This document shows positions 1-8,218 of a DNA stretch of 60,628 bases, piece after piece. The notes under the pieces are model-generated. The model ran no database searches. It was given only the letters and a program-made list of their open reading frames with translations, and had not been told where the DNA came from. The position numbers and the translations under genes were made by a program. Origin of the DNA: SBAX01 sp964646605 (GTDB taxonomy: Bacteria > Planctomycetota > Phycisphaerae > UBA1845); NCBI GenBank assembly GCA_964646605.1, contig CAZYEX010000036.1, forward strand, positions 1 through 60,628. The letters are read 5' to 3'. The first letter of the stretch is position 1, and each line of letters begins with the position of its first letter.

Positions 1-3000
1 GAGATGGACGTCCAGCAGACTCTGGAGCATTTCGAGAACGTTCCGTCCATTGCCCATATGCTCCGCACCTTGCACGATGTGGGACTGGATTACATCAAGC
101 TCGGCCAGTCCTCCACGACGTTGTCGGGCGGCGAAGCGCAACGGATCAAGCTGGCCCGCGAACTGGTGAAGAAATCCACGGGACGAACTCTATACCTTCT
201 CGATGAACCGACAACGGGTCTGCACTTCGCGGACATCAGGAAGCTGCTGGCCGTGCTGCACGGATTCGTGGACGCGGGCAACTCCGTCCTCGTCATCGAG
301 CACAATCTCGACGTGATGAAGACCGCGGATTGGATCATCGATCTGGGACCCGAGGGCGGCGCGGACGGCGGAAGCATCGTCGCGGAGGGTCCCCCGGAGG
401 CGATCGCGGCGTGTCAGGGGTCATGTACAGGCCAGGCTTTGACCGAGGTCTTGAGCGACCGGAAGGATCGATCCGCGAATGGTTCTCGTCGAACCGTAGG
501 TCGTCGAGGAAAGACAGGCGGCGTCAAACGGTCGTCCATTCGGCGCGACTGCATTACCGTCGTCGGGGCGCGTCAGCACAATCTGAAAGGGATCACGGTC
601 GAATTCCCCAGGGGCAAGACGACTGTGTGTTGCGGGCCCAGCGGAAGCGGAAAGACCAGCTTCGCCATCGACACGGTATACACCGAGGGCCAGCGGCGAT
701 ATGTCGAGTCGTTGAGCGCCTATGCCCGACAGTTCCTCGGCCGACTGCAACTGCCCAAAGTTGACCATGTGTACGGACTTTCGCCGGCGATCAGCATTGA
801 ACAGAAGACGACGGGGCAGTCTCCGCGCTCGACGGTGGGAACGGCCACCGAAATCTATGATTACATGCGCGTCCTGTGGGCGCGGATCGGGAAGCCCTAT
901 TGTCCGCAGTGCAAGTGTGAGATCGGCGCGCAGTCCGCCGACGACATCGTGGAGCGGATTCTCACTCTCGGCGAGGGCACGCGATTGATGCTGCTTGCTC
1001 CGGTGGAGCCGTCGGGCAACGAAACGTTCGGACATTTATTTCAACGCGAACGCGGCAACGGCTACTCGCGGGTACGGGTCAACGGCGAAGTGCATTCCCT
1101 GGACGAGACCCTTGCGCTCGATGCGAAGCAACGTCATCGTGTGGAGCTGGTCGTGGATCGTGTCAGTGTGCGCCGCGCGCAGTCCTCACGAATCACGGAT
1201 AGTGTCGAGCAGGCACTTGCCTTGGGGCGTGGCGTCATGATTGCGTGTGTGCTGGGCGACGATGCATCGACGACGGAGGGCGTTGTTTCCCGTTCGTCTG
1301 CCGTGAAGAGTTCGGACATTCGCTTTTCCCGGCGCCGGGCGTGCGGGGAGTGCGGCGAGAGCTATGAGGAGTTGACCCCACATCATTTTTCGTTCAACAC
1401 ACGCCTCGGTTGGTGCGAATCGTGCGAAGGGCTCGGCGTTCAGCGCGGGGCGCATCCGGCGGCCATTGTGGTGCATCCCACGAAGGCGATGGTCGACGGA
1501 GCCATCGCGGGTTGGGGATCGCTTTCACCGAATTCGCAGCTCCATCGTCTGGTGATGTCGCTGGCCGAGCATCTCGCTTTTGACATTCATACCCCGTGGA
1601 ACCGCATGACACCGGCGCAACAGTCCGGACTTCTTCACGGTTGCGGAGACGAATGGATCGCGCTCGTACCTCCACGGGCGCCGGGCCGCGCGTCCCTGGA
1701 GGGAGTTCGCTTTCAGTGGCGGGGCTTCTTCCCGGCCATTCATCGCGCCACGCTGGTCAGCCCTACGTATCGCGAAAAGCTGGCGGACCTGGTGACCGAC
1801 GTACCCTGCGACGCCTGCCGGGGAGGACGACTGCGGGCCGACGCGGCCGTGGTGCGTGTCGGCGGAAAGACAATGCTCGAAATCTGCGGGCAGCCGCTTT
1901 CGTCGGCCCTGGCATGGTTCCGACAGTTGCGTCTGGAACCGCGCGAACGCAAGGTGGCCGGCGAACTATTGCACGAGGTCGTCTCTCGCCTGCAGTTTCT
2001 CGTCGATGTGGGGCTGGATTATCTCAACTTGCATCGCGCGACGGCAACGCTCTCAGGCGGCGAATCGCAACGTATACAACTGGCCTCACAGATCGGCACA
2101 GGTCTGACCGGCGTATTGTATGTGCTCGACGAACCAACCGTCGGCCTGCACCCGCGAGACAATCGGCGACTGATCGCAGCGCTGAACCATCTGCGCGATC
2201 TGGGTAACACCCTTTTGTTGGTGGAACACGATCGCGAGGTGATCGCGTCCGCCGATCACGTACTCGATTTCGGACCGGGGGCGGGTGATCTCGGAGGGGA
2301 GGTCACAGCCGCCGCATCCCCTGCCCGACTGCATTCAACCCGTGCGTCACTGACCGGGAAATACCTTTCCGGAAAAGAGGCGATCCCGATACCGTCCAAT
2401 CGCAGACCGGTGCAACCGCCGCCGCGCAGTGACCTCCTCGCGTTTCCGGACGATCATAACGGCGAAGTCCAGCCGAGGCGCAGATCGCCATTGTCTCAAC
2501 GGCGCACCCAGGCCGACCGTTCCACGGACCATCACTGGCTGACCGTTCACGGAGCACGTGAGCATAATCTCAAGGAAATCGATGTACCCTTTCCCTTGTC
2601 GCGCTTCACGTGCGTCACCGGCGTGTCCGGCAGCGGCAAGAGCACACTGGTCAATGAGGTCCTCTACAAGGCACTCGCCTCGCGCATCCATCGCGCCGGC
2701 GTGATGGCCGGCGGACACGACCACCTCAGCGGTGTCGAACACATCGACAAAGTGATCAACGTCGATCAAGCGCCGATCGGGAACAGTCCCACGAGCAATC
2801 CGGCGACCTACACGGGCGTATTCGACGCGGTGCGCGAACTCTATTCGATGTTACCCATGAGCAAAATCCGCGGCTACACGGCCAATCGGTTCAGCTTCAA
2901 CCGACCCGGAGGACGATGCGAGACCTGCCAAGGAATGGGACAACGCTGCATTGAAATGCACTTCCTTCCCGATGTATGGCTGGAGTGTGAGAACTGCAAG

Positions 3001-4560
3001 GGGCGCCGATTCGTTCCCGAGACGTTGGAGGTGCAGTATCGCGGCAAGAGTGTCGCCGATTGTCTGGCCATGCGCATCCATGAGGCTGCGTCGCTTTTCG
3101 AGAACGTACCTCGCATTCGGCGAATGCTGCAAACATTGGCAGACGTGGGCCTAGGGTATTTGCAATTGGGTCAATCGGCGCCCACTCTTTCCGGAGGGGA
3201 GGCGCAAAGAGTCAAATTGGCCGCAGAGTTGGGACGGCCCTCCACCGGCAAGACGCTGTACATTCTCGACGAGCCGACGACGGGACTGCATTTCGATGAC
3301 TTGAAGAAGCTGCTGACTGTACTGCATCGGTTGGTGGATATGGGCAATACGGTCGTCTGCATTGAGCACAATCTGGATGTCATCAAGACGGCCGACTGGG
3401 TCATTGACCTGGGTCCCGAGGCCGGTCTGGACGGCGGGTCTATCGTCGTATGTGGACCGCCGGAGGCTATCGTGGCAACAGACGCCTCACACACTGGGGC
3501 GGCATTGAAGTCTCTGTTGGCGGCCGGCCCCTATTCACTTCGGACTGTTCACGATCGGAAGGCACAAGTCGACCTCGAATCCACCATCCATACGCGCATC
3601 GATCTCGGCGCGGAAGTGAAAATGCCGTGGGAGCTTGACGGACGCGGATGGCACACGGCCGATCACTGCGACGCCCAGGGCGATCCGGTTGCATGGGACC
3701 AGAACATGCTGGTGTGGATCGTGGAGGCGATCGAGCGCTCCGGGCCGTTCGCACCGACGGATTGGAACCATCGAACGCGGATCGAGATCAAAGCCGACGC
3801 CACGCCGCTCTGGTTTTGCCACATTCTGACCGGATTCAAGGATCTTCTTGAGATCGCGATTCGAGTTCCGAATTACGTGCTCGGCGAATCGAAGGTGCGC
3901 GCCATGCTGCCGATCAAGACGCTGGACGAACGCGGCGACCTGCCGATCTATGGGAAATGGCAGCGGATCCGCGCGCGCGTCATGACCACGGGATGGGATG
4001 ACATCCGTCTGTCCTTGCGCGATTTCAAGGATGTTGACAAGCGCGCGTTCGAGTCGTTCTGTAAGACCGCGGCCGCCGCATATCATAAGAAGACAGCCGA
4101 ACTACAGGCCCGGCCGGAGCTTGCCCGACCCTGGGAGACAGGCGGCCAACAGTGGCATCTCGACCAGAAGTCGATGACCCGTCGGGAGACTGCGGACTGG
4201 AAACCCGCGCTGTTGCTTGCGCTCATTGGACGCATCAAGTGCATGCAATCGGACCTCGAACTCGACTGGGACCACAAGACTGCGGTCCTTCTGAGGCTTC
4301 CGCAGCGGTCGTCCCATGTCGGCAGAATCGTGACCAACATGGGCCGCGGGCTGCGAGTGGAACTGCGCGCCTCTCCGAATGTGATCACTCCGGTTCAGAT
4401 CGACCGTCTCGGCGAGGACGTCGAGATTCGCCGTCGCCTAGACCGTGATAGGGTTAGCTTCTGGGTGCGGTCGCTTTCCGACATCGATATTGTGCAACTG
4501 CGCGAGGTGTGGTCCCACTGCGTTGGGCGAACGGGGCAGAGGAGGGCGCCGACGGTATGA
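1..4560 (+). CDS. uvrA: Tandem-fused UvrA excinuclease subunit A, 5'-truncated by window edge
   Basis: This is the 3' part of a double-length UvrA, the DNA-damage recognition ATPase of nucleotide excision repair. Residues 1-145 (numbered from codon 2) are the C-terminal ABC half of a first UvrA copy, with signature LSGGEAQRIKLA and Walker B LLDEPTTGL. A basic linker leads to a second, apparently complete UvrA at about 182-1170. Its Walker A motifs are GPSGSGKTS (about 212) and GVSGSGKST (about 873), its signatures lie near 683 and 1062, and Cys pairs CPQC, CGEC, CESC and CETC/CENC suggest zinc modules. Residues about 1200-1518 form an extra region holding two similar units (PWE..G..WH ... DW.H.T). 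The reading frame is open at base 1, so the start lies upstream. The next gene overlaps by 4 nt. Confidence 0.95.
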   Translation, partial: EMDVQQTLEHFENVPSIAHMLRTLHDVGLDYIKLGQSSTTLSGGEAQRIKLARELVKKSTGRTLYLLDEPTTGLHFADIRKLLAVLHGFVDAGNSVLVIEHNLDVMKTADWIIDLGPEGGADGGSIVAEGPPEAIAACQGSCTGQALTEVLSDRKDRSANGSRRTVGRRGKTGGVKRSSIRRDCITVVGARQHNLKGITVEFPRGKTTVCCGPSGSGKTSFAIDTVYTEGQRRYVESLSAYARQFLGRLQLPKVDHVYGLSPAISIEQKTTGQSPRSTVGTATEIYDYMRVLWARIGKPYCPQCKCEIGAQSADDIVERILTLGEGTRLMLLAPVEPSGNETFGHLFQRERGNGYSRVRVNGEVHSLDETLALDAKQRHRVELVVDRVSVRRAQSSRITDSVEQALALGRGVMIACVLGDDASTTEGVVSRSSAVKSSDIRFSRRRACGECGESYEELTPHHFSFNTRLGWCESCEGLGVQRGAHPAAIVVHPTKAMVDGAIAGWGSLSPNSQLHRLVMSLAEHLAFDIHTPWNRMTPAQQSGLLHGCGDEWIALVPPRAPGRASLEGVRFQWRGFFPAIHRATLVSPTYREKLADLVTDVPCDACRGGRLRADAAVVRVGGKTMLEICGQPLSSALAWFRQLRLEPRERKVAGELLHEVVSRLQFLVDVGLDYLNLHRATATLSGGESQRIQLASQIGTGLTGVLYVLDEPTVGLHPRDNRRLIAALNHLRDLGNTLLLVEHDREVIASADHVLDFGPGAGDLGGEVTAAASPARLHSTRASLTGKYLSGKEAIPIPSNRRPVQPPPRSDLLAFPDDHNGEVQPRRRSPLSQRRTQADRSTDHHWLTVHGAREHNLKEIDVPFPLSRFTCVTGVSGSGKSTLVNEVLYKALASRIHRAGVMAGGHDHLSGVEHIDKVINVDQAPIGNSPTSNPATYTGVFDAVRELYSMLPMSKIRGYTANRFSFNRPGGRCETCQGMGQRCIEMHFLPDVWLECENCKGRRFVPETLEVQYRGKSVADCLAMRIHEAASLFENVPRIRRMLQTLADVGLGYLQLGQSAPTLSGGEAQRVKLAAELGRPSTGKTLYILDEPTTGLHFDDLKKLLTVLHRLVDMGNTVVCIEHNLDVIKTADWVIDLGPEAGLDGGSIVVCGPPEAIVATDASHTGAALKSLLAAGPYSLRTVHDRKAQVDLESTIHTRIDLGAEVKMPWELDGRGWHTADHCDAQGDPVAWDQNMLVWIVEAIERSGPFAPTDWNHRTRIEIKADATPLWFCHILTGFKDLLEIAIRVPNYVLGESKVRAMLPIKTLDERGDLPIYGKWQRIRARVMTTGWDDIRLSLRDFKDVDKRAFESFCKTAAAAYHKKTAELQARPELARPWETGGQQWHLDQKSMTRRETADWKPALLLALIGRIKCMQSDLELDWDHKTAVLLRLPQRSSHVGRIVTNMGRGLRVELRASPNVITPVQIDRLGEDVEIRRRLDRDRVSFWVRSLSDIDIVQLREVWSHCVGRTGQRRAPTV

Positions 4561-5213
4561 ACACTCTGATTCCCAATCGCCTGTTGTTTCAATTGGAGTT
4601 TCCTCTGCAGTATCGGCGCACTCTTCCGACGATCGACGGGAATGTATCGGATTGGAACGACGAATTCCTGCTTCCCAAACTGGGCGAGATCGACTCCAAG
4701 GCGGACTTCGCGGACGTCTGGGCCTGCTGGAACGAAGAGGGTTTGTGCATCGCCTGTCGCGTAGCAGACAAACGGAGAGCGCTGCGCTGCGACCCAAAGT
4801 CGTTCTGGACCGGCGACAATTTGCGGCTCTGTATCTCCATGCGAGAGGCGAACAAGATCAAGCGGGCCACGCGTTTCTGTCAGCAGTTCTTCTTTCTGCC
4901 GACGGGCGGCGGACCGCGCGGCGACCGCCCCGTCGCCGGGATCAACACATTTCAACGTGCCAAGGAAAACGCCCCGCCGATACCCACGAACCTCCTTCGC
5001 GTGGCCGCAAGAGTCCAACGAACCGGATATACCCTTGAGGCGCAGGTCCCGGCCGAGTGCCTAAGCGGCTTCGACCCCGCATCACACTCACGCATTGGAT
5101 TCTACTATATGCTCGAGGACGGCGACCATGGCCAACAATACTTGACCGTCGGCGATGATCTCTACTGGTATGTAGACCCGTCGATGTGGGCCACTGCAGT
5201 CTTACAGCGGTAA
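4557..5213 (+). CDS. CBM9-like (DOMON-type) carbohydrate-binding domain protein
   Basis: This 218-aa protein opens with a hydrophobic strand and then IDGNVSDWND. That phrase is the typical start of family 9-like carbohydrate-binding domains, followed by WACWNEEGLCIACRV and FWTGDNLRLCIS strands. No signal peptide is evident. The start is chosen at 4557 because ATGA overlaps the uvrA stop and AGAGGAGG lies upstream; an in-frame ATG at 4509 is less likely. Translational coupling to uvrA suggests a shared transcript, but no functional link to repair is apparent. The ligand is unknown. Confidence 0.8.
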   Translation: MNTLIPNRLLFQLEFPLQYRRTLPTIDGNVSDWNDEFLLPKLGEIDSKADFADVWACWNEEGLCIACRVADKRRALRCDPKSFWTGDNLRLCISMREANKIKRATRFCQQFFFLPTGGGPRGDRPVAGINTFQRAKENAPPIPTNLLRVAARVQRTGYTLEAQVPAECLSGFDPASHSRIGFYYMLEDGDHGQQYLTVGDDLYWYVDPSMWATAVLQR

Positions 5214-5214
5214 C

Positions 5215-5958
5215 TCATTGCAAACTTCGACCGCCATCCATAAACAGGGTTTGGCCAGTGATGTAATCACCATCTTTGAGCAGCGCGCATACAAGACGAG
5301 CAACCTCTTGCGGCGTGCCTGCGCGACCCAGGGGGATTCTCTCCACCAGTCGTGCGCGAAGCTCGGCGGAATAGGAATCGGGGAACTCCGCGATGCCCGG
5401 GGCGACCCCATGGACGAGGATGGTCGGCGCCAATTCACGGGCCAGCGCTTTGGTCATGGCGGCGAGCGCGGCCTTGGTCGCCGAATAAGACAGGTGATCG
5501 GGCCACGGACGCTCGACGGAACTGTCGCAGAGATTGACCACTCTGCCCGCCCCGTGCGCCGCCAGAGCATGTCGAGCGTGATGACACAAGGCCACGGGAG
5601 CGAGTAGGTTCACACGCATCATGTGTTCCCACAACGCGGGATCAAACCCGTCGAGCGTATCGGGACGCTCGGTCAGAAACGCGGAAGCATTGTTGATGAG
5701 AATATCGAGTCGCCCCAGCGCCGTCACGGTGTTCTGAATGATGCGGGGCCATTGGACTGGATCCGCAAGATCGCCCGCAAGGGTCGCCGCCCGACGTCCC
5801 ATTTCCCGCACCTCTGTCGCGAGTGTCTGGGCTTCTTCGCATGAATGATGATAATGAATGCCGATGTCGCATCCGTTGTGGGCGAGCTCGAGCACAATGG
5901 CGCGCCCCACGCGTCGTGCACCGCCCGTCACCAATGCAACCGTGCCCGTGAGATCCAT
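5215..5958 (-). CDS. SDR oxidoreductase, pteridine-reductase (PTR1/FolM) type
   Basis: This 247-aa short-chain dehydrogenase has an N-terminal Rossmann fold with TGGARRVG (11-18). The Arg-rich version of the TGxxxGxG motif is characteristic of NADPH-dependent pteridine reductases. NNAS lies at 89-92. The catalytic set reads D145...Y158xxxK162 in the context NLCD...YSATK; an Asp in place of the usual Ser is the PTR1/FolM signature. The C-terminal motif is FMDGG. The family reduces dihydropteridines or folate precursors in the cytosol. It is convergent with the gene ending at 5213, leaving 1 nt between them. Assignment to a pteridine substrate rests on these motifs alone. Confidence 0.8.
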   Translation of the reverse strand: MDLTGTVALVTGGARRVGRAIVLELAHNGCDIGIHYHHSCEEAQTLATEVREMGRRAATLAGDLADPVQWPRIIQNTVTALGRLDILINNASAFLTERPDTLDGFDPALWEHMMRVNLLAPVALCHHARHALAAHGAGRVVNLCDSSVERPWPDHLSYSATKAALAAMTKALARELAPTILVHGVAPGIAEFPDSYSAELRARLVERIPLGRAGTPQEVARLVCALLKDGDYITGQTLFMDGGRSLQ

Positions 5959-6074
5959 CGACCCAGTGTCCTACCTCTCGGTGGATAAAGGCGCGGGAAG
6001 CTATCCAATGCAGCGTCACCCCTCGCGGGTGGCGTGGAACAGCACGACGCCCGGGTCACCGCAGCAGAGCGTCT

Positions 6075-6461
6075 TCAACCCTCGTCCTCGTCGGCAGCGG
6101 CGGGCGGCGTCTTGTGCATGGTCCAGACGTCGTCGGAAGCCGTGGGCGTTGGTCGAGAGGGAAGCAGCGCCTCGCGAAAGCGTCGTGACCCGCGGACAAT
6201 GGCGTAGCTTCCCACCAAGAACACGAGCACCAACAGGAGTGCCCCGACCAACATGGCCGGGGAAGCCCGCGCCGCACGCTCGACGTCCGGCGACGGAGCG
6301 GACGACGGCGATCCCGCGCTGATCGAAACATCCGTCGCCGGAACCGACGCCCGATAGACCCAACTCCCCCACGCCCACAAGAGAAGAACCAAGCCCACGG
6401 CCAGGAACAGCATCCCCACCCGCATTCGTTTCGGATCGGCGTCGCTTCCGTGAAGCGTCAT
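6075..6461 (-). CDS. Two-TM hypothetical protein
   Basis: This 128-aa protein is not recognised. It has two hydrophobic segments, GMLFLAVGLVLLLWAWGSWV near the N terminus and MLVGALLLVLVFLVGSYAIV in the middle. A Ser/Pro-rich loop separates them, and the tail is acidic (AADEDEG). The start is set at 6461, where ATGA overlaps the dnaJ stop by 4 nt. A longer in-frame start at 6488 would lie deeper inside dnaJ. It is probably translated in an operon behind the DnaJ-family gene. Confidence 0.6.
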   Translation of the reverse strand: MTLHGSDADPKRMRVGMLFLAVGLVLLLWAWGSWVYRASVPATDVSISAGSPSSAPSPDVERAARASPAMLVGALLLVLVFLVGSYAIVRGSRRFREALLPSRPTPTASDDVWTMHKTPPAAADEDEG

Positions 6462-7432
6462 GCCTCGATCCCCTGGTTCCACGGACACGCGCCCCGAACG
6501 TCGGACGTGTCCAGACCATGAAGCTGTTCAAACAACCGCTGCTGTTCGCTGCTCAACGTCGCCGCCGGCACGACTCGCACCATGACGTATTGATCCCCCC
6601 GTTCCTGCCGACGCATTCTTTTCAATCCGCGGCCGCGCAGGCGGAGCTTGGCGCCGCTCGGCGTGCCCGGCGGAAGGGTGACGATCACTCGACCCTCCAA
6701 CGTGGGCACCTCCACCTTCGCCCCCAGCACGGCCTCGGTGACACTCACAGGCACCTCCACAGCCACATCGGCGCCGTCGCGCGTGAAATAGGGATGCGGC
6801 AAGACCCGACAGCGCAGCCAAAGGTCACCCGCCGCTTCGCCGCCCGTGCCCGGAACCCGCCCCTTGAGCCGAAGTTTTTGTCCGTCGGTGACGCCGGGAG
6901 GAATCTTCACCTCCAATTGCTGAGCGGATCCGTTGTGCCCTCCGCTCAGTTGAAGTGAAATGGCGGCCCCGTGTACCGCCTGCTCGAACGTGAGCGTGAT
7001 CTCGTGCTCCTCATCGGGTGCCCGGCCCCGACCCCGCGAACGCTTGGCGCCGCCCCCGGACTTGCCGAAGAACTGGTCGAAGATCGTGGCCCGTTCGTTG
7101 CCGCCGCCGAAGACGGAAAAGAGGTCCTGAAGATCGTCGCCGCTGACCGCCGAGCCGCCGCCCCATTGGTAGACGCGCTGACCCCGCGGACTCGTGTGCC
7201 ACTGCCCGACACCCACGTCGCCGAAGCGGTCGTATTTTTCGCGTTTCTGGGCATCCCCCAGCGTGTCGTAGGCGTTCTGGACCTCCTTGAACTGCGCCTC
7301 GGCCTTGGCATTGCCGGGGTTGCGATCGGGGTGGTACTGTTTGGCCAGTCGGCGATAGGCGCGCTTGATCTCCTCCGGTCCCGCCGTTCGTGACACGCCG
7401 AGTACTTCGTAGAAATCACGCCGAGCAGCCAT
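6458..7432 (-). CDS. DnaJ-family (CbpA-like, type II) co-chaperone
   Basis: This 324-aa Hsp40 has an N-terminal J domain (DFYEVLGV, HPD at 34-36) that stimulates DnaK ATPase. A Gly/Ser/Arg linker follows, then two C-terminal substrate-binding beta-domains (LTFEQAVHG, IPPGVTDGQKLRLKGRG-like, VTLPPGTPSGAKLRLRGRG). The CxxCxGxG zinc repeats of classical DnaJ are absent, which makes this CbpA/type II. The start at ATG 7432 places the J domain five residues in; ATG at 7438 and a longer start at 7462 are alternatives. The downstream two-TM gene overlaps by 4 nt. Confidence 0.9.
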   Translation of the reverse strand: MAARRDFYEVLGVSRTAGPEEIKRAYRRLAKQYHPDRNPGNAKAEAQFKEVQNAYDTLGDAQKREKYDRFGDVGVGQWHTSPRGQRVYQWGGGSAVSGDDLQDLFSVFGGGNERATIFDQFFGKSGGGAKRSRGRGRAPDEEHEITLTFEQAVHGAAISLQLSGGHNGSAQQLEVKIPPGVTDGQKLRLKGRVPGTGGEAAGDLWLRCRVLPHPYFTRDGADVAVEVPVSVTEAVLGAKVEVPTLEGRVIVTLPPGTPSGAKLRLRGRGLKRMRRQERGDQYVMVRVVPAATLSSEQQRLFEQLHGLDTSDVRGACPWNQGIEA

Positions 7433-7638
7433 TTCCATGCCCCGCCGCGCCGCGATGTGCAAACCCGCACCCGCACGACGCCCTCCAAGTATAGGCCGGC
7501 GTCGCCCGGGGGCAAAAAGGGAGGTTTCTGTGTACTGCCGTACGCCGCAACGGCTCTCCGCCCGCGACGGACCCCGTACATGGTTGAAGAGACCGCGAGG
7601 TTCGGCGATACTGGCGGTTTTGCACGGGGGACCGCGGA

Positions 7639-8148
7639 ATGGATATGGAGTCGATCAAGGTGCTGGTTCTGGACGTAGACGGGGTGTTGACCGACGGTCG
7701 CCTGATGCCCGGGCGAGACCGGGCCGACGACGCCAAGGCCTTCCACGTCCACGATGGATGCGCCCTGAAGACCTGGCAGCGCGCCGGCGGGCGGGTCGCC
7801 ATACTCTCCGGCCGGGAGAGTTCCGACGTCGCTCGACGTGCTGCGGAATTGGGAATCGAGTTCGTGCGAACCGGCGTGGCCGATAAGCTCGTCGAATACG
7901 AAGCCGTCTTGAAGTGGGCCCGGTGCGACGATGCCGCCGTGGCCTATGTGGGCGACGACCTCCCCGACTTGGCCCCAATGCAGCGCTGCGGATGGGCCGT
8001 CGCTGTCGCCAACGCCGTCCCAGCCATCAAGCGCGCCGCATCCTATGTGACCCGCCTGGGTGGAGGATGCGGGGCCGTCGCCGAGACCATCGAGCACATC
8101 CTCCGCAAGCAACGACGCTGGTCGCAAACGCTTATTGCGCAGAGTTGA
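7639..8148 (+). CDS. kdsC: 3-deoxy-D-manno-octulosonate 8-phosphate phosphatase (KdsC-type HAD)
   Basis: This 169-aa small HAD-superfamily phosphatase has motif I DVDGVLTDG (nucleophile D12, general acid D14), motif II LSGRES and the GDDLPDL metal-binding motif. The family tetramerises and dephosphorylates KDO-8-P in the synthesis of KDO, the inner-core sugar of LPS. Its length matches the family. It lies 70 nt upstream of the giant LptC/LptA-like gene. This mirrors the kdsC-lptC-lptA order known from enterobacteria and supports an LPS role for both. Confidence 0.92.
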   Translation: MDMESIKVLVLDVDGVLTDGRLMPGRDRADDAKAFHVHDGCALKTWQRAGGRVAILSGRESSDVARRAAELGIEFVRTGVADKLVEYEAVLKWARCDDAAVAYVGDDLPDLAPMQRCGWAVAVANAVPAIKRAASYVTRLGGGCGAVAETIEHILRKQRRWSQTLIAQS

Positions 8149-8218
8149 TACCTGAAGGATCGCGTGAACTTGCGCGGCTCTACGGTGGTCACAACGCACG
8201 TGGAAAAAGATCGGACCC

